A DNA stretch of 18,310 bases. It comes from an uncultured Faecalibacterium sp. (GTDB lineage Bacteria > Bacillota > Clostridia > Oscillospirales > Ruminococcaceae). Each line of letters opens with the position of its first letter. Position 1 is the first letter of the stretch. Location of the stretch: contig CAKSZU010000037.1 of the NCBI GenBank assembly GCA_934526125.1, positions 1-18,310 of the forward strand, given 5' to 3'. Shown here one piece after another: positions 7,617 to 13,269 of this stretch. The translations under genes were made by a program, and so were the position numbers. The notes under the pieces were generated by a model. The model was not told the DNA's origin and did no database searches. It worked only from the letters and a program-made list of their open reading frames with translations.

Positions 7617-7661
7617 ATCCACCGCTGTCCTCTGCAAAGAGGGCTGCGTGTGGATTTTTTT
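7617..7661 (+). terminator. Terminator downstream of the 6S-like RNA
   Basis: ATCCAC (7617-7622) pairs with GTGGAT (7650-7655), and inside it CCTCT (7629-7633) with AGAGG (7638-7642) around a GCAA tetraloop, followed by seven T. It lies 17 bp after the RNA and 31 bp before the next start codon. It would insulate the following gene, or act as an attenuator for it if transcription comes from upstream. Confidence 0.8.
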
Positions 7662-7692
7662 ATACCCCGGGAAAGGACGTGTAACTGCTGTT

Positions 7693-8322
7693 ATGAAAAC
7701 CGAACATCTGGTTGGGACCAGCATCCCCCGCTTCACCTACGATACCCCCACGGTGCCGGGCAACGATTTTTACAAGCTGTGTGAGGGCGGCCATCCGCTG
7801 TGCATGATCTTCCTGCCCGGGTTCGACCACCCCGTCAGCCGCGAGTACATCACCCGCTACCTCAAGACCCTGCCCCAGCTCGGCGGAGCCCGGCTGGTCT
7901 GCGTGGTGCGGTCCTCGGCGCAGGCGGTGGCAAAGGCCACCCGTGGGTCCGAGTTTCCTTTCCCGGTCATCTGCGACGGGCCCGGCGTACTGTACGGCTA
8001 TCTTGGGGTGGAGCAGGCCCGGGGCCTGCTGAGCTGGAGCTTTGCAGCCCAGAAGATCTACAAGGCGGCCCGGGAGGCGGGCTACCGCTACGACACCTCT
8101 GCCCCCCAGCTGCTGCCCCTGACCCTGATCGTGGGGCATATGGGGCAGATCCTGTTCACCCACTCCGGCCGCAGCCAGACCGACCTGCCCGAGGACTGCG
8201 CCGCCATCGCCGAACTGGTGCGGGCGGTGGAAAAGGCCGCCTCCCCCGCCGCCGGGTCCGATCCCCACTGCTCGGACGAGACCCTGACCCTGCCCGACCT
8301 CGTGGGCTGGGACGAAAAATAA
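7693..8322 (+). CDS. Peroxiredoxin/thioredoxin-fold protein lacking the catalytic cysteines
   Basis: A 209-residue cytoplasmic protein with the AhpC/TSA-like outline: LVGTSIPRFTYDTPT (6-20), a central strand LCMIFLPGF (36-44), LVCVVRSSAQAVAKA, FPFPVICDGPGVLYGYLGV (88-106) and LPLTLIVGHMGQILFTHSG (141-159). At the site where relatives have the active CxxC or peroxidatic Cys (GCPVCR type), it reads FDHPVSRE, so both cysteines are replaced by His46 and Ser49. Normal peroxidase chemistry is therefore unlikely. Scattered cysteines (30, 37, 70, 94) do not fill that position. I chose the ATG at 7693; an in-frame TTG at 7606 would put the start in the 6S T-run. The nearest ribosome site (GAAAGGA) sits about 15 nt upstream, rather far. 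Function is unknown. Confidence 0.75.
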   Translation: MKTEHLVGTSIPRFTYDTPTVPGNDFYKLCEGGHPLCMIFLPGFDHPVSREYITRYLKTLPQLGGARLVCVVRSSAQAVAKATRGSEFPFPVICDGPGVLYGYLGVEQARGLLSWSFAAQKIYKAAREAGYRYDTSAPQLLPLTLIVGHMGQILFTHSGRSQTDLPEDCAAIAELVRAVEKAASPAAGSDPHCSDETLTLPDLVGWDEK

Positions 8323-8345
8323 GGACCAGACAAAAATTGCGCATA

Positions 8346-8393
8346 ACCTCCTTTCCGGCGGGGAAAACTCCCCAAAGGAAAGGAGGTCTTTTT
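8346..8393 (+). promoter_or_regulatory. Terminator-like hairpin that sequesters the DUF378 ribosome site
   Basis: ACCTCCTTTCC (8346-8356) pairs perfectly over 11 bp with GGAAAGGAGGT (8377-8387). Inside, GGGG (8360-8363) pairs with CCCC (8370-8373). The 3' arm contains the AGGAGG that serves the ATG at 8394, and the U-rich run TCTTTTT lies between it and that ATG. The element could end transcription from the gene upstream, block translation of DUF378, or both. The 5' arm resembles the 3' end of 16S rRNA. Confidence 0.8.
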
Positions 8394-8594
8394 ATGCAGA
8401 CCTTTTACAAATGCTGCCTGATCCTGATGATCATCGGCGGCATCAACTGGGGGCTGGTGGGGCTGTTCCAGTTCGATTTCGTGGGCTGGCTGCTGGGCGG
8501 CAGCAGCTCTCTGTGGTCCCGCATCGTGTTCACGCTGGTGGGCCTTGCCGCCGTCTGCGGCATCCCCGGCCTGTTTGCCGACGAAGAATCCTGA
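8394..8594 (+). CDS. DUF378 family small membrane protein
   Basis: A 66-residue integral membrane protein with two hydrophobic helices, about residues 5-25 (FYKCCLILMIIGGINWGLVG) and 40-61 (WSRIVFTLVGLAAVCGIPGLF). The segment GGINWGLVGLFQFDFVGWLLGG is the hallmark of the DUF378 family, of unknown function and widespread in Gram-positives. The ATG follows AGGAGG at 8381-8386 with 7-nt spacing, but that site is inside a stable hairpin, so translation is probably conditional or coupled to opening of the hairpin. It lies 71 bp after the peroxiredoxin-like gene. I see no separate promoter in the gap, so expression may depend on read-through from upstream. The gene is intact. Confidence 0.85.
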   Translation: MQTFYKCCLILMIIGGINWGLVGLFQFDFVGWLLGGSSSLWSRIVFTLVGLAAVCGIPGLFADEES

Positions 8595-8596
8595 AC

Positions 8597-8646
8597 AAAA
8601 AGCCAGAAGGACCGGCCCGGTGCACGGGTCAGCCCCTCTGGCTTTT
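8597..8646. terminator. Bidirectional terminator between DUF378 and the PAP2 remnant
   Basis: AAAAGCCAGA (8598-8607) is perfectly complementary to TCTGGCTTTT (8637-8646). A-run and T-run flank the GC stem on both sides, so it can end both convergent transcripts. The interior carries a further GACC/GGTC pairing. Confidence 0.85.
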
Positions 8647-8662
8647 CTGATGTGTGAGCTTG

Positions 8663-9045
8663 TTATTTCAGGAAGCCCAGCTTCTTCCCGCCGGAAAAGG
8701 CCAGCAGCCCGATCCCGACGCCCAAAACTGCCCCGGCGAGGACATCGCTGGGGAAATGGACGTAGAGATACAACCGGGAGAAAGCCATCAGCACCGCCAG
8801 CGGGATGGCCGCCCAGCCGAACCGCCGGTCGGTGCCGGTCAGGACGGTGGCCCCGATGGCCGAGGAGAGGGTGCGCCCGGAGGGGAAGGAGAAATCCTTC
8901 GGGACGGCGATCAGAAGCGGCGTCTCCGGGTCCAGCCAGCAGGGGCGCGGGTCCGAAGGCGTCTGCTCGATCTTCTCCCGCAGGCGGTTGACCGGATCCG
9001 CCGGACCCCATCTTCCAGCGCTTCCAGCCGCTGTTGGATCGTCAT
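8663..9045 (-). pseudogene. Damaged PAP2-superfamily phosphatase (internal deletion and frameshift)
   Basis: PAP2 enzymes dephosphorylate lipid phosphates in the membrane. The C-terminal half is clear: FSFPSG, then AFSRLYLYVHFPSDVLAGAVLG, the SRxxxxxHxxxD signature with its His and Asp. The natural start appears to be the ATG at 9045, which follows GGGGAGGGG and an extended -10 promoter. It encodes MTIQQRLEALEDGVRRI, a normal-looking N-terminus. That frame then stops after about 43 codons, and the PAP2 signature lies in another frame. Between them the usual N-terminal membrane helices, roughly 70-80 residues, are missing. In addition the essential PSGH histidine is Arg (PSGRT). A continuous frame exists from a GTG at 9085, but that codon lies in the promoter -10. 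I judge the gene broken; a sequencing error could explain the frame but not the missing helices. Confidence 0.65.
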
Positions 9046-9075
9046 AAAAAAATCCCCTCCCCGTGTTCTGAGGCC

Positions 9076-9084
9076 ATTGTACCA
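9076..9084 (-). promoter_or_regulatory. Extended -10 promoter of the PAP2 remnant
   Basis: Read leftward, TGGTACAAT (9084-9076) is an extended -10 element. A start near 9069 would give a 24-nt leader holding the GGGGAGGGG ribosome site before the ATG at 9045. No good -35 is visible. Confidence 0.5.
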
Positions 9085-9130
9085 CAGATCCGGGGAGGAT
9101 CCTTAAACAAACCTTAAAAATTCCGTTTTT

Positions 9131-9481
9131 TCAGTAGCTGTCCAGCCCCAGGCTGACATCCAGTGCCTGATCCACCCGGCGCTGATCCTCCGGGGTGATC
9201 TGACCGGCCCGCTCCCGCAGGCGGTGTTTGTCCAGCGTGCGGATCTGTTCCAGCAGCACCACGCTGTCTTTGGCAAGGCCGGTGTCCGCCGCACGGATGT
9301 TGATATGGGTGGGCAGCCGGGCTTTGTCCAGCCGGGATGTAATGGCCGCTGCGATGACCGTGGGGCTGTGCCGGTTCCCGATCTCGTTCTGGACGATGAG
9401 TACCGGCCGGACGCCCCCCTGCTCCGACCCCACCACCGGCGAAAGATCGGCGTAAAAAACTTCTCCTCTGTGTACCTCCAT
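9131..9481 (-). CDS. MazF/PemK-family endoribonuclease (EndoA-like), no antitoxin alongside
   Basis: MazF-type toxins cut mRNA at short specific sequences. The 116-residue protein has the family features: MEVHRGEVFYADLSPVVGSEQGGVRPVLIVQNE (residues 1-33, with the RGEV-DL-P--GSEQGG-RP motif and the conserved catalytic-region Arg25), then PTVIAAAITSR (40-50), PTHI, and GLAKDSVVLLEQIRTLDKHRL (68-88). Its similarity to Bacillus EndoA/NdoA is evident. The start follows GGGAGGG. No MazE/EndoAI-like gene is adjacent. The 142 bp upstream, between it and acpS, hold no credible small frame, only a strong inverted repeat. In Bacillus the order acpS-ydcC-alr-ndoAI-ndoA is known, so the acpS/mazF neighbourhood may be a contracted form in which alr and the antitoxin were lost or moved. 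Confidence 0.9.
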   Translation of the reverse strand: MEVHRGEVFYADLSPVVGSEQGGVRPVLIVQNEIGNRHSPTVIAAAITSRLDKARLPTHINIRAADTGLAKDSVVLLEQIRTLDKHRLRERAGQITPEDQRRVDQALDVSLGLDSY

Positions 9482-9534
9482 GGAATCTTCCCTCCCTGAT
9501 CTCGGAGGCTGTGCCCGCTATGTGTCCATATCGT

Positions 9535-9579
9535 GCCGCCCCGGTTCTTCTGCCCTTAGTATGGGCCGGATGGGGCGGC
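9535..9579. repeat. Bipartite inverted repeat between acpS and mazF
   Basis: GCCGCCCC (9535-9542) pairs perfectly with GGGGCGGC (9572-9579). Inside, GCCC (9552-9555) pairs with GGGC (9563-9566). There is no T-run on either side, so it is not an ordinary terminator. It lies in the probable mazF leader. Confidence 0.6.
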
Positions 9580-9623
9580 GGTATGCACGCGGGGGATCAT
9601 TCCATTTTATGCAGCGGAGAAGC

Positions 9624-10049
9624 TCAGGTTTCCGGCCGGTCGGCCTGCTCCAGGACGCAGAACGCCAGCGCCATCCCCCCGTCGTGGCTCAGGGAGAGCC
9701 GGGCCTGCAGCCCGCGCTGCTCCACCCACTCTGCCGTCCGGCCGGTGAAACGGTACGCCGGTGCCCCGGAGGGCAGCCGTACCGCCTCGATCTCGCAGAG
9801 AGAGAAGGGCTCCCGCAACCCGGTGCCCGCCGCCTTGAGGAAAGCTTCCTTGGCAGCAAAGTCGGCGGCGGCGCTGGCGGCCCGGTGCGCCCGGCCCCGG
9901 GCGGGCTCCTCCCCTGTCAGCGGAAGGCCCAGGGCATCCCGCTCCGCCGGGCCGAAGACCCGCCGGGCGAACGCCGCCCCGTGGGGGCCGGTCAGGCTTT
10001 TTTCCATCCGCTCCACCCCGCACAGATCACAACCGATTCCATAGATCAT
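9624..10049 (-). CDS. acpS: Holo-[acyl-carrier-protein] synthase
   Basis: Transfers 4'-phosphopantetheine from CoA to a serine of acyl carrier protein, activating it for fatty-acid synthesis. The 141-residue length is near the family norm. The N-terminus [15 protein letters not shown] holds the Mg-binding Asp8 (GIGxDL). [16 protein letters not shown] at about 62-77 holds the second metal ligand, Glu in the AAKEA motif. [17 protein letters not shown] at about 118-134 is the conserved C-terminal strand pair. The ATG at 10047-10049 follows GGGAGG. The C-terminal tail is proline/glutamate-rich and poorly conserved. It is followed leftward by mazF and may share a transcript with it. AcpS rather than an Sfp-type transferase is indicated by the short length. 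Confidence 0.93.
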   Translation of the reverse strand: MIYGIGCDLCGVERMEKSLTGPHGAAFARRVFGPAERDALGLPLTGEEPARGRAHRAASAAADFAAKEAFLKAAGTGLREPFSLCEIEAVRLPSGAPAYRFTGRTAEWVEQRGLQARLSLSHDGGMALAFCVLEQADRPET

Positions 10050-10143
10050 CCCTGAACCTCCCGAACAGGCCCGTTTGTCCCGTTCTTTTTACTCAAAATT
10101 TCAGATTTTTTTGGGCAATCTGTGCAAATCCAAGTCCGGAATC

Positions 10144-10172
10144 TTGAAGTTTCCGCCCATTTCGTGTACAAT
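10144..10172 (+). promoter_or_regulatory. Promoter of ireB
   Basis: TTGAAG (10144-10149), a 17-bp spacer, then TACAAT (10167-10172), about 65 bp ahead of the ireB start. Confidence 0.75.
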
Positions 10173-10236
10173 AAAGCATAGTTTCAATGACCTCTCCGCA
10201 AAACGGCGGGAGGGGATACCGAAGGGGGTGTTCCGC

Positions 10237-10482
10237 GTGAGCGACGCAACTGCTATTTTTTCGATCCACGACAAAAAGGACTACGAGATCCATGAGATCG
10301 TACAGCAGGTGTACGATGCACTGAAGGAAAAAGGCTATAACCCGGTCAATCAGCTGGTGGGCTACATCCTGTCCGAGGATCCCACATATATCACAACTTA
10401 CAAGGGAGCCCGCTCCCTCATCCGGAAAGTGGACCGTGACGATCTGCTGCAGGCCATGCTCCGCAGCTATCTGAACATCTGA
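10237..10482 (+). CDS. ireB: IreB family regulatory protein (UPF0297)
   Basis: A small cytoplasmic protein; in Enterococcus, IreB is phosphorylated by the Ser/Thr kinase IreK and affects cephalosporin tolerance. The 81-residue product matches the family closely: [35 protein letters not shown], then [24 protein letters not shown]. The GTG at 10237 gives the expected N-terminus MSDATAIFS, including a threonine near the position phosphorylated in Enterococcus, and has an AAGGGGGTG ribosome site. An in-frame GTG at 10228 is possible but overlaps that site. In many Firmicutes ireB heads an operon with ruvX and DUF1292. Here it is monocistronic with its own terminator, and DUF1292 is elsewhere in the window. 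Confidence 0.93.
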   Translation: MSDATAIFSIHDKKDYEIHEIVQQVYDALKEKGYNPVNQLVGYILSEDPTYITTYKGARSLIRKVDRDDLLQAMLRSYLNI

Positions 10483-10496
10483 GCTGTCCTGCTCTT

Positions 10497-10531
10497 CCCT
10501 GCTACCCCGTCCGGGGCGGCAGGGATTTTTT
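10497..10531 (+). terminator. Terminator after ireB
   Basis: CCCTGC (10497-10502) pairs with GCAGGG (10519-10524), with an inner CCCC/GGGG pairing, followed by ATTTTTTAT. Confidence 0.9.
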
Positions 10532-10543
10532 ATTGCGCCGGGG

Positions 10544-11479
10544 TCACAGCGTCGCGAAGATCTGGTTGACCACCGTCTCATACTCCCAGCCCTCCCGGGC
10601 CTTGCGGAGAGGCTTTTCCAGCGGGCCTGCATCGGGGAACTGCCGGAGCAGGTAGAACCAGTGCGCCTTCATCCGACTGACCGCGCAGCTGGCCGCCCCA
10701 AAGGCTTCCGTATAGCCCCGGTAGAGTTCATCGTGGTAGCCCCGCAGCTCCGCCTTTGCGGCGGCAGGTCCGCCCATGGCCCGCCGCAGCAGGGCCGGGT
10801 CCCCGATCAGGCCCCGCCCCACCATGATGCCGGACAGGCCCGGATGCTCCGCTTCCAGGGCATGGAGTTCTTCCGGCGCGGTGACATCGCCGTTATAGCA
10901 GACCGGTGCCCGGCATCCGGGCAGGTACTCTGCAAAGGCGGCGCGGTCGGCCTGGCCCCGGTAGAGCTGCTTCATCACCCGGGGGTGGATGATCAGCTCG
11001 CAGAGGGGGTAGCGGTTGTAGACTTCCAAAATCTCCTCGAATTCCTCGGCCCGGACGACGCCCAGCCGGGTCTTGACCGACACCGGGCCGCCGGCCTGAG
11101 TGAACACGGCGTCCAGAAAGGCGTCCAGCTTTGCCGGGGCCCGCAGCATCCCGGAGCCCTTGCCCTTGGCGGTCACGGTGCCGGAGGGACACCCGAAGTT
11201 GAGGTTCACCTCCGAATAGCCCATCTGCCGCAGCTGCCCAATCATCCAGGCGGCCAGTTCGCCGTCCTTTGCCAGAAGCTGGGGGATCACCGGCGCACCG
11301 GGGTTTGCCTCCGGGGCCAGCTCCGCCATCTTTTTGGGGATCAGGACCCGGTTCTCCGGCGGGGAGAGAAAGGGTGCATAGTACCGCACCGGTGCCCCCT
11401 CGGCCCCGAACCAGTGCTGGTGGGCCTGCCGCCAGATCCGGTCTGTCAGCCCCTCCATGGGGGCAGCGTAGTAGTTCAT
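10544..11479 (-). CDS. tRNA-dihydrouridine synthase (Dus family, FMN-dependent)
   Basis: Reduces specific uridines in tRNA to dihydrouridine using FMN and NADPH. The 311-residue TIM-barrel protein begins YYAAPMEGLTDRIWR (3-17), the FMN-binding start of the family. The catalytic cysteine is Cys97 in NLNFGCPSGTVTAKGKGSGML. Later signatures are VKTRLG, ELIIHPRV, CYNGDVT, and GIMVGRGLIGDPALLRRA, the phosphate-binding segment. The C-terminal helical domain follows from about residue 240. The start has a GGAGG ribosome site. The gene ends 12 bp beyond the ireB terminator. It lies just downstream of the cysK terminator and probably has its own promoter. Which uridine it modifies, and hence a DusB or DusC-like name, cannot be assigned by eye. 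Confidence 0.92.
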   Translation of the reverse strand: MNYYAAPMEGLTDRIWRQAHQHWFGAEGAPVRYYAPFLSPPENRVLIPKKMAELAPEANPGAPVIPQLLAKDGELAAWMIGQLRQMGYSEVNLNFGCPSGTVTAKGKGSGMLRAPAKLDAFLDAVFTQAGGPVSVKTRLGVVRAEEFEEILEVYNRYPLCELIIHPRVMKQLYRGQADRAAFAEYLPGCRAPVCYNGDVTAPEELHALEAEHPGLSGIMVGRGLIGDPALLRRAMGGPAAAKAELRGYHDELYRGYTEAFGAASCAVSRMKAHWFYLLRQFPDAGPLEKPLRKAREGWEYETVVNQIFATL

Positions 11480-11508
11480 AGTCGTTTCCTCCGGGATAAG
11501 ATGAGCCT

Positions 11509-11538
11509 ATTGTAGCACAAAAAAAACTGCTGTGCAAA
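11509..11538 (-). promoter_or_regulatory. Possible dus promoter overlapping the cysK terminator
   Basis: Read leftward, TACAAT (11514-11509) is a good -10. A -35 at 17-18 bp would be TTGCAC or TTTGCA (11538-11532), inside the cysK terminator stem and loop. The -35 match is only partial. Confidence 0.4.
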
Positions 11539-11557
11539 AAATTCTGCACAGCAGTTT
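11517..11557 (-). terminator. Terminator of cysK
   Basis: A perfect 13-bp stem (11524-11536 with 11545-11557, AAACTGCTGTGCA type) is followed, reading leftward, by eight T. It lies 24 bp after the cysK stop. Confidence 0.92.
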
Positions 11558-11581
11558 CTTTATCTTTCCGAATCAGTCGGT

Positions 11582-12514
11582 TCAGTCTGCAAACAGCGGG
11601 GTGGACAGGTAGCGGTCACCGGTGTCGGGCAGGAGAACAACGATCTTCTTGCCTGCGTTCTCGGGGCGCTTTGCCAGCTCCAGAGCAGCCCAGACCGCTG
11701 CGCCGGAGGAGATACCGACCAGAACGCCTTCCTTGTGGCCGATCCGGCGGCCGGTGGCGAAGGCATCCTCGTTGGTCACGGGGATGACCTCATCGTAGAT
11801 CTTGGTGTCCAGCACATCCGGCACGAAGCCTGCGCCGATGCCCTGGATCTTATGCGCACCTGCGGTGCCCTTGGTCAGGACGGGAGAAGAAGCAGGCTCC
11901 ACAGCCACCACCTTGACGGCGGGGTTCTTGCTCTTCAGGTACTTGCCCACACCGGTGACGGTGCCGCCGGTGCCGACGCCTGCCACAAAGATATCCACAG
12001 TGCCGTCGGTATCCTCCCAGATCTCAGGGCCGGTGGTCTCGATATGGGCCTGCGGGTTGGCGGGGTTGACGAACTGGCCGGGGATGAAGGAATCGGGGAT
12101 CTCCTTGGCCAGTTCATCGGCCTTGGCGATGGCACCCTTCATGCCCTTGGCACCCTCGCTGAGCACCAGCTCGGCACCGTAAGCCTTCATCAGCTGGCGG
12201 CGCTCGACGCTCATGGTCTCGGGCATGACGATGATGATGCGGTAGCCCTTGGCGGCAGCCACGGCAGCCAGACCGATGCCGGTGTTGCCGGAAGTGGGCT
12301 CGATGATGACGGAACCGGGCTTCAGCTTGCCGGCAGCCTCGGCGTCATCGATCATCTTCTTGGCAATGCGGTCCTTGACGGAACCGGCGGGGTTGAAGTA
12401 CTCCAGCTTTGCCAGGATCGTGGCCTTCAGGTCCTCTTCCTTTTCAATATGGGTCAGCTCCAGCAGCGGAGTGTGGCCGATCAGCTGATCTGCGGACGTA
12501 TAAATTTTGCTCAT
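11582..12514 (-). CDS. cysK: Cysteine synthase A (O-acetylserine sulfhydrylase)
   Basis: Makes cysteine from O-acetylserine and sulfide, using pyridoxal phosphate. The 310-residue length is standard. The PLP lysine is Lys47 in [20 protein letters not shown] (73-81) is the substrate-binding loop, [10 protein letters not shown] (about 177-186) the phosphate-binding loop, and [15 protein letters not shown] a conserved later segment. The protein ends YLSTPLFAD; the usual Ser/Thr-rich cysteine-synthase close is recognisable. The ATG has a GAGGGAGG ribosome site. It is transcribed alone, from a perfect sigma-A promoter, divergently from an Rrf2 regulator. In Bacillus and Staphylococcus the Rrf2 protein CymR forms a complex with CysK to repress sulfur genes; the arrangement here suggests a similar link, which is inference. 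Confidence 0.96.
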   Translation of the reverse strand: MSKIYTSADQLIGHTPLLELTHIEKEEDLKATILAKLEYFNPAGSVKDRIAKKMIDDAEAAGKLKPGSVIIEPTSGNTGIGLAAVAAAKGYRIIIVMPETMSVERRQLMKAYGAELVLSEGAKGMKGAIAKADELAKEIPDSFIPGQFVNPANPQAHIETTGPEIWEDTDGTVDIFVAGVGTGGTVTGVGKYLKSKNPAVKVVAVEPASSPVLTKGTAGAHKIQGIGAGFVPDVLDTKIYDEVIPVTNEDAFATGRRIGHKEGVLVGISSGAAVWAALELAKRPENAGKKIVVLLPDTGDRYLSTPLFAD

Positions 12515-12605
12515 AACAGGTGCCTCCCTCTGGCGATCCCGGATGCGGGATCGGTTCCTGACGTCATATTTCCTCTAAACCAACATCGTTTGTGGGTTTG
12601 ATGGT

Positions 12606-12634
12606 ATTATAGTCCTCTCCTCCCGCTTTGTCAA
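12606..12634 (-). promoter_or_regulatory. Consensus promoter of cysK
   Basis: Read leftward, TTGACA (12634-12629), 17 bp, TATAAT (12611-12606): a perfect sigma-A promoter. A match this strong usually needs a repressor if the gene is regulated. An imperfect inverted repeat (AACATC / GATGGT, 12583-12605) covers the start region. Confidence 0.85.
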
Positions 12635-12655
12635 TGGAAAAACTAAAAAAAGCGA

Positions 12656-12684
12656 TTGAAAAGTTATAAACCCTGTTGTATAAT
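12656..12684 (+). promoter_or_regulatory. Promoter of the rrf2 regulator gene
   Basis: TTGAAA (12656-12661), 17 bp, TATAAT (12679-12684). Its -35 is 21 bp from the cysK -35 on the opposite strand, so one bound protein could affect both. Confidence 0.8.
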
Positions 12685-12748
12685 AGGTTAAAATTTGAAA
12701 GACCCCCGGCGGGACCCCCGTCCGGGCCGCCGATAAAGGAGAACTGTC

Positions 12749-13180
12749 ATGATCGTATCAACCAAAGGCCGCTATGCTCTGCGCGTGATGATCGACCTGG
12801 CCGAGCATCAGGCCGAGCGCTATGTCCCGCTCAAGGAGGTCGCCGCGCGGCAGGAGATCTCGGAGAAATATCTGGAAAACATCCTGAAGGTTCTGGTGCA
12901 GAACGGCTTTCTGGAGGGCCTGCGGGGCAAGGGCGGCGGCTACCGGCTGACCCGCAGCCCCGACCAGTATACTGTGGCCGAGATCCTGCTGCTGACCGAA
13001 GGCAGCCTTGCGCCGGTCAGCTGTCTTGCCCCCGGTGCCTCCGCCTGCGAGCGGATGTCCAACTGCCGCACCTACAGCATGTGGAAGGGCCTGAACGATC
13101 TGATCTCCGACTACTTCGGCAAGATCACGCTGGCAGACCTTGCTTCCCCCGATCAGGCCGGGAACGACTACATCATCTGA
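12749..13180 (+). CDS. Rrf2-family transcriptional regulator with three cysteines
   Basis: DNA-binding regulator of the Rrf2 family (IscR, NsrR, CymR relatives). In 143 residues, MIVSTKGRYALRVMIDLAEH (1-20) begins the winged helix, VPLKEVAARQEISEKYLENIL (26-46) holds the recognition helix, and GLRGKGGGYRLTRSP (57-71) is the wing. Cys92, Cys100 and Cys106 (spacing 7 and 5) lie where IscR and NsrR bind an Fe-S cluster, whose usual spacing is 5 and 5. CymR lacks these cysteines. So this may sense Fe-S, redox or sulfur state; the divergent cysK favours cysteine metabolism. The leader contains a GC hairpin (CGGCGG 12707-12712 with CCGCCG 12727-12732) just before the AAAGGAG ribosome site. Confidence 0.93.
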   Translation: MIVSTKGRYALRVMIDLAEHQAERYVPLKEVAARQEISEKYLENILKVLVQNGFLEGLRGKGGGYRLTRSPDQYTVAEILLLTEGSLAPVSCLAPGASACERMSNCRTYSMWKGLNDLISDYFGKITLADLASPDQAGNDYII

Positions 13181-13192
13181 ACAGACCGCAAA

Positions 13193-13241
13193 AATCCCCC
13201 GGCACAGGGTCCTGAGACGCTGCGCCGGGGGATCATTTTTT
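13193..13241. terminator. Bidirectional terminator between rrf2 and the LxxG-repeat gene
   Basis: ATCCCCCGGC (13194-13203) pairs with GCCGGGGGAT (13224-13233). It is followed by ATTTTTT rightward and, read leftward, by TTTTTG, so it can serve both convergent genes. Confidence 0.88.
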
Positions 13242-13269
13242 GCTTTGGATTTGCTCTTTTGGGCGAAGA

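Noticed and set aside
7606..7692. Upstream in-frame TTG start for the peroxiredoxin-like gene
   Set aside because: It lies in the T-run after the 6S-like RNA and the extension would be encoded by a terminator hairpin.
8346..8356. Possible 16S rRNA 3'-end fragment (ACCTCCTTTCC)
   Set aside because: Only 11 bases match and they are explained by pairing with the downstream ribosome site.
9046..9085. GTG at 9085 as a start giving a continuous PAP2 frame
   Set aside because: The codon overlaps the extended -10, has no ribosome site, and its N-terminus has no membrane helix; the ATG at 9045 has all start signals.
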